Assembly: GCF_026262505.1 (NCBI RefSeq)
Contig: NC_067205.1
Location: forward strand, 13,578,001-13,642,000
Origin: Trichomonas vaginalis G3
Taxonomy: Eukaryota; Parabasalia; Trichomonadida; Trichomonadidae
Reading direction: 5' to 3'
Length of the DNA stretch: 64,000 nucleotides
The position numbers were made by a program, and so were the translations under genes. The first letter of the stretch is position 1; each line of letters begins with the position of its first letter. The notes under the pieces were generated by a model, which saw only the letters and a list, made by a program, of their open reading frames with translations, had not been told where the DNA came from and did not search any database. Below are positions 1 through 10,781 of the stretch, piece by piece.

Positions 1-888
1 GAATTATTCGGCATCAAACAACAGGATATTGAAAACACTCCAATCAAAGATTTCTTTACAGAAGAAAGATTCAAATATGATGAAAATATAGACAGAGTTT
101 TCACAAAAACAACAGATTTAGTTTTTCTCAACAAGTCAGGGAATAATGTTTATTTGGAGTTTTCAACATCAGCGATATCAGGAAGAAGAATTTATTCAGG
201 AAGAGATCAAACACAAATTGTTATGCATGAAAAGCTTATTGTTGATGAGAGGAAGAAATCAGATGCTATGCTATCAAGTATTTTACCACCAATGTTAGTT
301 CCAAGATTTCAAGCTGGAGAAAAGAATATTTCTTTCAGTGTACAAAGTGCAACAGTTTTATTCTTGGATGTTGTTGAATTCACGCCATGGTGTGGTTCTC
401 ATGATGCTCAATATGTCATGAGAATGTTAAACATCATGTTCAAAGAATTCGATGCGATAACAAATGCCCATAAAACAATGACGAAGATTAAATGCATTGG
501 TGATTGTTATATGGCTGCTGGTGGTATATTTGATGAAGTAAATCAACCAGCTGTTCATGCAAAAGAAGTTGTTGATTTTGGAACATTAGTTATTAAGAAA
601 CTCTTAGAGATCGATGAAAGAGAAAACGAGAATTTAAGAATAAGAGTTGGAGTGAACACTGGCGGTCCAATCGTTGCTGGTGTCATCGGAACAGAAAAAC
701 CAACATTTGAAATATTAGGACCTGCAATTAACATTGCACATGAGATGGAAAACAAAGGAGTACCAATGAAAGTTCATATTTCTAGACCTGTCTATGAATT
801 AATCTACGGTCAAAACTTCGATATTAAAGAAAGAGGTGAAATCGATGTAAAAGGAGGAAAAATGTTCACATATATTGTAGAACCATGA
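1..888 (+). CDS. Class III nucleotide (probably adenylyl) cyclase, C-terminal part
   Basis: The frame is open from base 1, so the gene begins upstream of the window; the first in-frame ATG lies inside the protein and is not the start. The last ~190 residues form a class III cyclase catalytic domain, which makes cAMP or cGMP from the nucleotide triphosphate. Both metal-binding aspartates are visible: FLDVVEF (about residue 123 counted from base 1) and KCIGDCYM (about 168). A lysine two residues before that IGD (KIKCIGD) matches the adenine-selecting lysine of adenylyl cyclases rather than the glutamate of guanylyl cyclases. The usual transition-state arginine of the NxxxR motif is not there: the sequence reads AINIAHEME. 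The part before the domain could be a PAS-like or linker segment. Parabasalids have a large family of such membrane cyclases; the membrane part would lie outside the window. Confident on family, less on substrate. Confidence 0.93.
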   Translation, partial: ELFGIKQQDIENTPIKDFFTEERFKYDENIDRVFTKTTDLVFLNKSGNNVYLEFSTSAISGRRIYSGRDQTQIVMHEKLIVDERKKSDAMLSSILPPMLVPRFQAGEKNISFSVQSATVLFLDVVEFTPWCGSHDAQYVMRMLNIMFKEFDAITNAHKTMTKIKCIGDCYMAAGGIFDEVNQPAVHAKEVVDFGTLVIKKLLEIDERENENLRIRVGVNTGGPIVAGVIGTEKPTFEILGPAINIAHEMENKGVPMKVHISRPVYELIYGQNFDIKERGEIDVKGGKMFTYIVEP

Positions 889-3800
889 TAATTTTATTAT
901 TATATATCTTATTTATGTTTGTTATATTTTATAAAATTTTTTTATAAAATTATTTCGTAATTAATCAAGTTTTTTAAGTCAATATAATTTTAAAATCAAA
1001 AAACTCTTTTTATTTAAAGATTACTCCTTTATTTGCTTTAGAATTTGACATTTTCATTTCAAATGTTTTGACAATTGTGTAAATTTCAAGAAATATATGA
1101 TTTTCATATTGTAGTATAATTAATCAAGTAATTAGATTAAAAAGTTACATGAAAAATTAACAAAATTTTCGAAAATCAGGAGTTCAGCAAAATTAATTTC
1201 AAATGATTTGGGTATATGGACTGTTAAAGGAATCCGAACAACCAACTTTAATAAATGGCCTTTTAATAGTTATCCATTCGAAATGTAAATTTAATAAAAA
1301 TATTTCAAAGCAACTATTCGATCAAATATAAAAGATAAAAAACAATAGTTTCGTATTCAAAAAAATAAATAATCGTTTTATTGGGGTTGATATTTAAATT
1401 AAACACATGGATATGATGCATGTAAGCAAAAACCGAGCAAAGAATTTTTCAGAACAATAATTAACGAATTGTGAATTGTGAGAACATTGAAAAAAATTGA
1501 ATGCAGGGAAATGGTTCTAAATGGAAATAGTTAGAATATTATGTTGTGTTTTGTAATTTCTATTAATGCGATTCAAGACCAGAAATGGTTATTTTTTAAA
1601 AAATCATCTCATCTACTAGCAACTAGTCTAAATATACAATTATCGTATAACCAGCTTTTCATTAGAAATTGAAAATTAAAAACGATAACTAAACAAGTTA
1701 AAAGTATTGAAAAAATATTTTCACTTTCTGTAGGTATTATTTGTCAAAGATATCATATATGTAATGTGAGCTATTATATTTGCCATTTTAAAATTCAATC
1801 CTTCAAAATTTTGAAAAAGTTCTCAATTTATATGACACACAAATCAGAAACCAATATTTTTCGATAATTAATCGATATCATTAAGAAGCATTAACATTTA
1901 TTGAAAAATATTTTTATAGATTTTGCTATTTGAGCAATGAAAATTTATTCATATATTACCCTCAATGATTTTATTAATGGGGAGAAGCTTCCTAAACTTT
2001 TTAATCCCATAAATATGGTCATTATCTGGAATAAAGAGTTAAGGATACCCTTACATTGCGTAGTTAGAAAGAGAATATGATATTGTCATGATTGCTAAAG
2101 TTTTAGGCTCCAGAAATGAATATACATCAAACTGAAACAATTGATAAATTGAATGAACTTTTGAGAGGTTCTCAAATAAAAAAATTATCTAATTTTTTAC
2201 AATATTACTATTATTTTATCCACATATGTATATATAGTAATTTGAGAAAACTTTTAGGAAAAAATAAGTTTAATAAAAATCTGAATTTTACTTGTTGTGG
2301 GATTGTTATTAATTGACACTCCAGACGTATTACTAATAGTTATGCGTATGCAATTAAAGTATTTCTGATGGACAAAATGTGAGATTTATATCAGATAATT
2401 CATTTCTACTATTAAGTTATTCATTTATGAGTTTGCACTTATTCGCACTAAATAAATAACTATTAAAAATTGTTTTAATTAATTGACACCATATAATAGA
2501 GTGAATTTTGTTTGATCAAACAACAATAGATGATAGATATAAAGCCAAGAAACTTGCTATTAATATGCTCTACTTGCTATTTCAATGTAAGTATGATATT
2601 TTCTAAATGTTTCGTTCAGATAACTTAGATATATTAGTCAAAATTTGAAATTTTAATAGCACATATATTAAAAATAATTATTATTCATAAAAGATTAATG
2701 AAATAGTAAAAAAATCAATCAAATTATAAAAATACAACATTTAGAAGAATTCTTATTATCCTTCAAAAAGTCAGTATTTCTGCTGTAATTTTCTACAACA
2801 TTGTAGTTATTGCACTTTGTCTATGGATTTGTATATATGTTATATATAAATTATATATCTAAACTGCCCATAAGTGCAATTTTTATATAAATTGTTTATT
2901 TCTTTAACAATTTCATATGAAATATGCTTTTTTAAGCGTATCAAAACTGTGTTCTTAATGTGCATGGATATATCAAGAAAAATGTCGAAAAAAATGTGAA
3001 TTCACAAATTCACTGAATTTTCACCGTTTTTTGAATTTTGCTACAGCACTAATATTAAATAATACTAAAATCTTCTGTCTTTGTAAAAGAATAAATTCTG
3101 ACAAAAAGTGCTCGTTTAAATTTAATGATCATCTGTATGACTAAGTGGTAAAAAGTGTTTATGACCAAAAAAGGGTTACATGCTTAGTCTATTTTTCTGA
3201 CAGGATACTCTAGATTTACATGATCTCTATTTCATATCTCCGTTTTTAGATTCTTCGACAGATTTTATGATAGAAAACCAAGATTAACAAATTTCCGGCA
3301 TGTTAATGAAGAAATCTGCAGCTACCCTCAATATTATTTCAATAATCAGTATCGTTTCTCTTACAATTTATTTTTTTCTCAATAATTTAACAAGAAATAA
3401 CAATACACACTTGGTTTTACGTATAAAAGCTAAGTGTCGAACTTAATCAACTTTACTTACTTAGCAAATGAATATTTTTGTGGTTGCGAGTTCTGAATGC
3501 TGAAGTTTTAGATTTCTCTATAAATGATATCATTGCACTTACAATGTTGTTCCAGCCTATCGCATAAATCATAGAAAATCCAAAAAAAAAAAATAATATA
3601 AAGAAAATTCATGTCATGAAGTTCAAAAAATACCATGTAACATTAAAATTTGTTATGCATAATACATTTTAGCTATTATTGATTTTTTTTTAATTTTCGA
3701 GAAATTGAATGGTGAGTCCGATAGAGAAATTTTTAAAAATCCTAGTGCCTCATAGAAGTAATTTCCCTCGTCTCCCATACTTCCAAATGTATGCATATGA

Positions 3801-5845
3801 CATAAACTTTTATGCATTACACAAGTGGCCAATAATATCTATAGAGTAAAAAATTAGAAATTTAATTTTTTTATATGATAGTTATATTTCAGATTTGCGA
3901 GCGTAACTTTTTTCTCCATGGCATACTTGTTTTAAGAGCAAATGATCAAAATCGTCCTTCAATTATTGAAGGAGCTGATATCTTTTGAAAATTGAATTGA
4001 AAGGGTATTCAATTTTCAAATTTCCTCTCAATTTTGGAAACATATCAACTCTATGAATTAACAATTATGTGCCTTCACAGTTTATCAGTCATATAAGGTG
4101 CTTATAAAGAAAAAAGTTACGCTCGCAAAATATGTTTTTATATAGATTTCACATAAAATAATTATGTAATTTCTAAAAAGAATATTTTTGTTCTTGAATA
4201 TTAAAGTGTATTGTAGTTTAAAAAGTTTTAAATATGTTGCTAAAATTTCAGGTTTATAGCTCATGTCTAGCATGACTTCTTCGTATGCGCAAAAAATCTG
4301 ACACGTAAGGGTATCCTTAAGCGTCATATGTCACTTTTTGTACTAAGGAAACATCGACTTTATGCGTTATGACTTTTCGATGAGGAAACAAGTGTTCACG
4401 TATTATAAACTTCCTTATCCCAATAAACCGGCCCTAAACATAATTAATTTTAAGCATTATAATGGTCTCTTTTCTATGATAACCAAATCAATTTGGTTAT
4501 CATAGAAAAGCACCAAAAACTAGAATAGGAATCGGCAATATGGAATTATGAAACAACTAGGATAAAATGGATATGGGACATTCATGAATGCATTCACTTT
4601 TTTCAAGACTTTTTAATGAATTTCAAATTCCTCAGATTATTTTCAATAGATTTTCCGTACCATATCATTTTTATTAGACAAAGCTATCTTTTCGATGAAA
4701 TTTTTGCAAAAATACTCTGTTTTGAAAAAGATTTATGTAAATTTTTTGATAAAAGTGTCTTGAATGATTATCATTGATAATACCATTCCAATTGAATGCT
4801 GTTTTCGGCTGCTTTTATAAAAATTTGATCATATTGTACTCATAATTTTTTTTGTATTTTGGTCAAAAACTAAGCTAACATCAGCTGTATATTTGCATAA
4901 GCCATTAATAAGCTTTGGTATAGGTTATACTGAGTTTAGACGATCATACAATTTAGACTTTTTTCATTTAATTTAGTCTAACAAAGAGTGATTATCTTAC
5001 TATTTGATTCATAAATATATAGGAAATAATAGTTTTATACCTTAATATGATAAAATTTTATAAAATTTTCCCTTCTCCTTTGGCAATATTAGTCATTAAT
5101 AGATATATTTAACATGATGGTTCTAAATATATGAATAGATAAAATTTTCCTTTCAATTTTACGAACCAAATTTATTACCATATCCTAAATTTTTTCTATG
5201 TTTATAGACCTTTGGAACTTTGTATGAAGTCTAAATATACATGTAGAGTATTCAAACAAAACAAATATCAAAATCTAAACCTTTGAATTACCTTCAATGC
5301 TTAACCGAATTACTAGATCTTATATATATGTGTGTACTAATACCTTTTGATGCATAAAAAACTCCAAAAGAGTTTCATTTTTAAAATAGTCGATATCAAT
5401 TCAAAAAATTGAAACTATACCGTCAACTGTCAATTTTTCAATAGTTCGTTTTTTTAAATGTAATTGCTTTTTTTATATGCATTAATCATTTGATAGTAGT
5501 GGGATCAAATTACATATCTTAAAAATGTATTCCGAGTGGAAAAAAAATCAATAGAATTGACCACAGATATCTGTTTAATCCAAAAATATTATTAGAATCA
5601 TATTTAATAAAAATGCTATGCTTTTAGAAATAAACGGAAGAATAAACGCACTGTTTCAAACCGTCAAAATTGAATTTGTGTCAAATATCTTGAATTTACA
5701 ATTTTAGCTATTTAGATAATTAGAGAAGCATTTGATCAATTTTTGTGTTAAACAACTATTTTTCGAATTTCTGAGATATGAAAATTAATTCACTAACTTC
5801 TTAAAAACATGAATTGAATGAAAACTCTTAGAAGAAATGTTCATA
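889..5845. other. Gene-poor AT-rich spacer
   Basis: Almost 5 kb without a credible gene. Short frames (for example 2116-2316 and 4085-4327 on the minus strand) are poor in codon structure and rich in Ile/Lys/Phe/Tyr, as expected for AT-rich DNA. It holds one perfect 20-bp inverted repeat (listed separately), a 16-bp inverted repeat pair (2039-2054 and 4306-4321), and A/T homopolymers. No tRNA, rRNA or other RNA gene was recognised. Confidence 0.6.
4469..4510. repeat. Perfect 20-bp inverted repeat, 2-base loop
   Basis: The arm at 4469-4488 (CTTTTCTATGATAACCAAAT) is repeated as its exact reverse complement at 4491-4510, separated only by CA. It lies alone in the spacer, far from genes. It could be a cruciform-forming site, the remains of a small foldback element, or the arms of a short non-coding RNA. 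Confidence 0.9.
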
Positions 5846-5857
5846 TCACTTTCATTA
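5846..5857 (+). promoter_or_regulatory. Trichomonad initiator (Inr) directly before the ATG
   Basis: TCACTTTCATTA sits immediately upstream of the ATG at 5858 and closely fits the known trichomonad Inr consensus TCAYTWYTCATTA. It argues that translation begins at 5858 and not at the in-frame ATG at 5837, which would lie upstream of the transcription start. Confidence 0.7.
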
Positions 5858-7942
5858 ATGGAGTACAAGGATGATTCCGAGTTCTTGGATGATATCCAGA
5901 AGTCCAAAACCCGATCCAAGGAAATCGTGAGAATGCAAATGCACTTAGCTTATCTTGATGAATCAGAGCCCGCAAGTGAAGATGAAAATCAAGCACCAGC
6001 TAATGCCGAAGAATTTAAAGTTGTCAGAAAGTTTAGCTTACAAAAATTCCTTGAGGCACACCCAATCTTAAATGTCAAAGACCTTTGTAACTTTTCTTTG
6101 GATCAACTCTTGTATTTAGTTGATGTTGTTCGCGAGCATGAGTTTTCATCCAGACGCGGTCGGAAAAACGGTTGTGATCCATTAGATGCGTTATTCCTAA
6201 CATTAACTTACTATTGCACTTATCTTCCATTGCAAAAAATGTCAGGAATTGTTAGTTTGAAACAGAGTTACCTCAGCAAAATCATTAACAAAACAACAAA
6301 CAGGATGTTCCCAATTTTCATTGCTGAATTCATTCCAAAACAATATTCTCCCTGTGACAAGGAGTTCGATAACTTTCCAACATGTGTTGCTGCAGTTGAT
6401 AGCTCTACTATTCCTTTTACCGTTCCTCTTGATCTTGCTGAGCGTAAAAGTTCATGGGATGCTAAAAACCATTGCAATGGTATGAAGGTTCAAGTTCTTG
6501 TTAATCCTTTAGGACAGGTAATTCACATGAATACAAGTTTTTTAGCTTCAGTTCACGATAAGAAAGTATTTGATTTATCAGGAGCTTCAGATTTTTTACA
6601 TGTCCAACGTGGAGTTGAATCTGTTGCATTAGGACTTCTTGCAGATAGAGGTTACATCGGTATTCAGAAATACCATCCAACAGCCGTCATTATGCAAAGA
6701 GGTGATGACGAAGAAGTTACAAAACGCAATAATGCGATTGCACATGATCGCCAAATTGTCGAACGCCGCTTTGCACGCGATAAAAGTAATTGGAGTGTCT
6801 TGGCAATAGGATATCGTGGTGAAAAAGGCAATCTTCCACTTATTGTTCAAGGATTGTTTGCTTTAGATAACTATCACATCGATTCCACACCTCTCAGTGA
6901 GAAGGATAACTGCGATTTTCCTTGCACTCCAAAAGATGAAAAAGAAGCTGCAGCAACACCAGAACCAAATGGTTCAGGAAGCCCAATGCCAAAGCCAAGA
7001 TGTGTTCCAAAAGATCTTTATCTCCAAACTCCAGAAACTCCAATGAAGATTCCATCTCCACTAGCTGGATATGAAAAGATTGATAAGATACTTGTTAAAA
7101 GAACACAAAATGCAATCTACAACATCGAAACAAAAATGTCAATTCCAGGATTACATAATGAGGGAGCTACCTGCCATGTCAATGTCGTTTTGCAAGTTTT
7201 GTTCTACGTAAATACTTTCAGAAAAGATGTAATGGAGCATTTGGGAGATGTCGGATATACGCCAGTGAAAGCACTTGCCGAAATTTATGATCAGATGTTG
7301 CACTACCGCCACAAGGAATACACAATTTCATGCTCACAATTCATCACAACACTCGGCAAGCAATACTTCCAGCAGCAAGATGCCGATGACACATTTCAAA
7401 AGATTGTGCATGATGTTACGGAATCAGCAAACAAACCAGATATTGCCGTTACATTCCAATATCAAACTGAGACTCCTGATGAAAGCTTCTATTCGGTTTC
7501 GCTTCACATTCCTCTTGTTGCAGCAGGTATTGATCAAGGAATTAAACAAATGTGCACAGATGATTCTCATATCAATGAAATCTCAACATTCCTCTGGGTC
7601 GACGTTCAGAGGAATTGGTCTGATCCAAATGTCTTCTTTGACAAATTTGAGATCAAGAAGAACTACAAAACTCAACACAGTGATGGAACGTATGTATTTA
7701 AGATACATTCCATTATTGCTTATCATCAAGGTCATTTCGTTGCCTTCGTCAACAAAGGAAGAGTTTGGTTCATGCTCGACGATGAAATTACTTAAATTGT
7801 TCCTGATGGTTTGATCAAAGGTCTTCAAGGTGGAGATGTTGGCAGCGATTTGTGGTCATATCTTGGTGGTGTCAAATGGCTTGCAAAATGTGTCATCTAT
7901 CGCAAACACAAGTTCTATGGAGCTGGTGATGATGATGATTGA
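5858..7942 (+). CDS. DDE transposase-like / USP ubiquitin hydrolase fusion with an in-frame stop
   Basis: The start at 5858 follows an Inr element. Residues ~70-340 resemble HARBI1/IS5-type DDE_Tnp_4 transposases: a helical N-terminal region, then AAVDSST (D181), LADRGYIG (D263) and IVERRFARD (E302), so a complete DDE triad. A proline-rich linker follows (~350-420). From ~430 there is a USP (C19) peptidase domain, closest in feel to USP7: Cys box GLHNEGATCHVN (C439), QQQDADDTF resembling the QQD/QHD box, His box YHQGHFVAFV (H626) and LDDEI with the third catalytic Asp. A TAA at 7793-7795 interrupts the frame; the same frame continues for 48 codons (VPDGLIKGL to GAGDDDD) with the expected USP C-terminal strand, to a TGA at 7940. 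No clear transposon ends surround it, so it may be a domesticated host gene. The stop could be decay, an error or read-through. Confidence 0.8.
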
Positions 7943-8125
7943 AAACAGTTTAATTTTTTTTAATCTTATTATAAGGGATAATTCTCTAAATATATGATTT
8001 TTTCTTAAGTTAGTGAATATTTTTCTTGTGTGCTTTTACTTATTTAAGTATTTAGTATTATTACTTAAAAATTTTGAACATTTATTTTATAATATTGAGA
8101 TTTAAAATAAACTATTGCTCGATTG

Positions 8126-8146
8126 AAAAAAAAAAAAAAAAAAAAA
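8126..8146 (+). repeat. 21-base A tract abutting the element
   Basis: A pure A run lies between the 3' flank of the transposase-USP gene and the left end of the virus-like element. The right end is followed by a T run (32619-32625), so the A/T run may belong to the terminal repeat itself. This hides any target-site duplication. Confidence 0.8.
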
Positions 8147-8238
8147 GGTATTGGGGCTTCCAGGCGCGTTGCGCCCTCTAGCCCTGAAGATGTTTAGTAT
8201 AAATGAAGTTTTTATTCGGAAAATTGTTAGTCTTCTGG
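8147..8238. repeat. Left terminal inverted repeat
   Basis: It begins GGTATTGGGGCTTCCAGG and matches the reverse complement of the right end with about two substitutions. It contains a small GC-rich hairpin (GGCGC-GTT-GCGCC), unusual in such AT-rich surroundings. Confidence 0.92.
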
Positions 8239-8347
8239 GTCGAAAACATTATATAATGTGTCGCTTTTCACAAATTATATATGTTTTCATGTTTTGTCAC
8301 TTTTCTGTCACTTTTCAGGAAAAAAACATTTTTATTATTATATATAA

Positions 8348-9174
8348 ATGAATTTTACAAAACCACCGTTACCGTTCTTTGGAAATAAGAGTAAATGTAA
8401 AGATATTATATTGAGAGAACTTAAGAAACTACCGAATGGTCTAACATTTGTAGATTTGTTCGGTGGAAGTTTCTATATATCCCATTTGTGTCATACAATA
8501 TTCCCTGACTCAAAGATTATATGCAATGACTTCGACAACTATATGGACCGTCTCAAACATATTCCAGACACAAACAATATATTGAAAGAGTTAAAAGAAA
8601 AGATACCTATAGATAAGATGGAACGTATACCATTAGATAAGAAAAATATTGTGAGAGAGGTTTTGAAAAAAGCAGAATATATAGACTGGGATAGTATATC
8701 TGCTAGACTATTATATAGTGGTTCTATAAGAGTTCATGACATTGAAACACTTATGTCAAAAGTTTTATATCTCAACTATACAAATGTTTTCAAAGAGGAC
8801 ATAGAAAAAATATTGAGGGTATAGAGTTTGTGAGATGTCATTGGACAGAGTTGTATGAAAAATATAAAGACAAGGAAAATGTTTTCTTTATAGTGGACCC
8901 GCCGTTCTATAACACATGGGATTTTCAATACCAAGTAGACTGGACTTTGAGAGACTCTTTAGAAACTTTAGACGTTTTACATAACCATCCATGCTTTTAC
9001 TTTACATCCGATAAAAGTGGTTTGGAAACCGTTATGAGATGGTTAGAGGACATACATGACTATGAGTTTAGATATGACAAGATAGAATATGAGAGAGGTC
9101 CTATAAACCGGAGAAAGTGTCATAACAAAGAAATTTTATTAGTAAGTAAATGTGGTTTGAAATCGGATTGTTAG
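8348..9174 (+). pseudogene. Element part: D12-class (Dam-like) N6-adenine methyltransferase, broken
   Basis: This part of the fossil element resembles Dam/D12 DNA adenine methyltransferases, which methylate the A of GATC-like sites using S-adenosylmethionine. Visible motifs are PPLPFFGNK near the N terminus, FVDLFGGS (AdoMet-binding motif I) and FIVDPPFYNT (catalytic DPPY-type motif IV). It is the first gene inside the left end and is preceded by the T-rich box typical of the element's genes. Trichomonads are known to use N6-methyladenine and to hold Dam-like genes linked to such elements. The element contains GATC-centred palindromes (see 16416-20287). Confidence 0.85.
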
Positions 9175-9304
9175 TTTTAGGTTTTTTCCATTGTGTCATT
9201 TATTTCTTTGACGTGGCAGAAAAGTACAGAGAATATGAAGATGAACCAATGCCTGCAAATGTTCAGCATATGTACTCGTAAGAGATATTTTTATCTAATA
9301 TTAA

Positions 9305-9667
9305 ATGGACGCACAGAACTTAGCGAATGCACAGCAACCTGGACAACCAAACCCAGAGAATATTCCAAATGAAGTTAGAATACAAACTGCAATGGCAAAC
9401 TATGGTCAAGTGCCAACAGATGTACAAATGCAAACTGCCATGTCAAATGACGCTGCGTTAGGTTTGCCACCATGGTATGCAAATATGAGATGGAAAGAGT
9501 TTTATACAAACCCTGAAGTGGGATATAAACAACTTTATGCAGATGACGCGAACACAGGAGTTGACCCAGAATATGTTTTCTACCAGAGGAGAAACAGAAT
9601 GTATGAGCTCCAGTTAAAGAATGCTATGGAACTCAACAGGAAACGTAAGAGACTAGGCGGACATTAG
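9305..9667 (+). CDS. Element part: small hypothetical virion-type protein
   Basis: A 120-residue protein, Gln/Asn/Pro-rich at the N terminus with a repeated phrase (VRIQTAMANYGQVPTD / VQMQTAMSNDAAL) and a basic end (NRKRKRLGGH). I do not recognise a family. It stands just upstream of another small gene with the same orientation and the same kind of T-rich leader ending in TTTTTATCTAATATTAA before the ATG. That placement among fibre and capsid-type genes suggests a virion component, but this is inference. Confidence 0.6.
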   Translation: MDAQNLANAQQPGQPNPENIPNEVRIQTAMANYGQVPTDVQMQTAMSNDAALGLPPWYANMRWKEFYTNPEVGYKQLYADDANTGVDPEYVFYQRRNRMYELQLKNAMELNRKRKRLGGH

Positions 9668-9685
9668 ATTTTTACATATAGTAAA

Positions 9686-9928
9686 ATGGGTTTCTTCAGT
9701 AGTATTGGAAACTTCTTCAGAAGAGTTGGAAGAGGTATATGGAATGGAATAAAATCTGTCGGAAGAGGAATTTGGAACGGAGTCAAAAATATTGGTAAAA
9801 GAGTAGGTCAGTTCGTTGGTATTATACCTAAAGACCCTGAACCAGAAGAACAAGCTCCTGTTATACAACAGCCTGAACCTGCACCACAGTCTAGTTGGCA
9901 ACCAAATCCAACACCTCAACCGTATTAA
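9686..9928 (+). CDS. Element part: small protein with amphipathic N terminus (pVI-like in style)
   Basis: An 80-residue protein beginning MGFFSSIGNFFRRVGRG, with an internal near-duplication (RGIWNGIKSVG / RGIWNGVKNIG) and a proline-rich acidic tail. The N-terminal half would form a basic amphipathic helix, as in membrane-lytic minor capsid proteins such as adenovirus pVI; no sequence homology is claimed. The product of 13179-13578 begins in a similar manner (MGLFGALAG). It starts 19 bases after the previous gene's stop and ends a few bases from the convergent gene at 9933. Confidence 0.6.
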   Translation: MGFFSSIGNFFRRVGRGIWNGIKSVGRGIWNGVKNIGKRVGQFVGIIPKDPEPEEQAPVIQQPEPAPQSSWQPNPTPQPY

Positions 9929-9932
9929 AAAG

Positions 9933-10781
9933 TTATATTTTTACCGTTCGATAGTAGTTGTATATGAAACTAAGTTCTAAGTAAAACGCATGGTATAATG
10001 GAATTATTCTTTTTCTTCCATCTGTAGTAAACCATACTTGAAAGTCTGAAATACTTCCACTTGGTGGTTCGTATAACTTTGTAGGTTTTTCGTAAAAGTC
10101 ATTTGCCAAGCATAAGAAAGAGTTTTGGGCGCCAGAAAATGAAGCATGAACAATAATAGCAGCTGGGTCGAAAACATTTTCATATGTTCCATTAGGGTTT
10201 TCGACTTCATAAAAGTCTGGGTGTACTGGATATGCTGCAGGCTGATTTAACATCCTCATAAATCTATACCATGCCAAGTTGTTATATTTTGTAGAAATAT
10301 AAACGTTTTCTCCAAGGTCTTCTATTTTATTGATTTTAACAGTTGCATTTTTCCTGTCATAAATAATATCGAGATGGTATTCTCCTTCGTCAATGTTATA
10401 CTGGTTTGCATATTCGATATAGATATCGTTTATTTTTTCTTGAAAAGCTTGAAGAGTTGTTTCTAAGTTTACAAGCAAATTCACTTGTAAAAGTTTTCCC
10501 TGTTCAAATTTCTCATACATACGTTTTTCTTTGTTATAGTATCGAACTTCAAAACCGACCGTAAATGGGAAACCATGTATGGCTTCTGAAATGAACTTCA
10601 TTCTACGAAAGCCAATAGCTTTTGTGACAGATGGGTCTCTTAGCCATCTTAATGGGTAGTCAAAACGATAGCCTTCATGCTTTACGGTCTCTGTCTCAAA
10701 CTTTTGACCGACATTAGTAAAAAGTTCATCTAATGGTTTAGTTGTAGCAACTCTTGAATTTTCTTTTTCTATTGAAAGCAT
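9933..10781 (-). CDS. Element part: paralogous structural-type protein, copy 1
   Basis: A 282-residue protein of unknown family, predicted mostly beta. Its N terminus (VATTKPLDELFTNVGQKF, then YRFDYPLRWLRDP, AIGFRRMKF) and C terminus (SDFQVWFTTDGRKRIIPLYH) are clearly shared with the product of 14493-15351, so the element carries two diverged copies in opposite orientations. It looks whole. The start is 18 bases from the divergent fibre gene, so both must share one promoter. The proximity suggests a virion or attachment role (inference). Confidence 0.7.
   Translation of the reverse strand: MLSIEKENSRVATTKPLDELFTNVGQKFETETVKHEGYRFDYPLRWLRDPSVTKAIGFRRMKFISEAIHGFPFTVGFEVRYYNKEKRMYEKFEQGKLLQVNLLVNLETTLQAFQEKINDIYIEYANQYNIDEGEYHLDIIYDRKNATVKINKIEDLGENVYISTKYNNLAWYRFMRMLNQPAAYPVHPDFYEVENPNGTYENVFDPAAIIVHASFSGAQNSFLCLANDFYEKPTKLYEPPSGSISDFQVWFTTDGRKRIIPLYHAFYLELSFIYNYYRTVKI

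Noticed and set aside
2116-2316. 66-codon frame in the 5' spacer
   Set aside because: Low-complexity Tyr/Ile/Lys-rich, no promoter signal or homology pattern.
4085-4327. 80-codon minus-strand frame
   Set aside because: Mostly Ile/Phe/Leu/Lys from AT-rich sequence; only its first 25 residues look protein-like, not enough to call a gene.
8126-8146. Poly(A) tail of a retrocopied transposase-USP gene
   Set aside because: The A tract directly meets the element end and the opposite end has a matching T run, so it more likely belongs to the terminal repeat; no retrocopy target duplication is visible.
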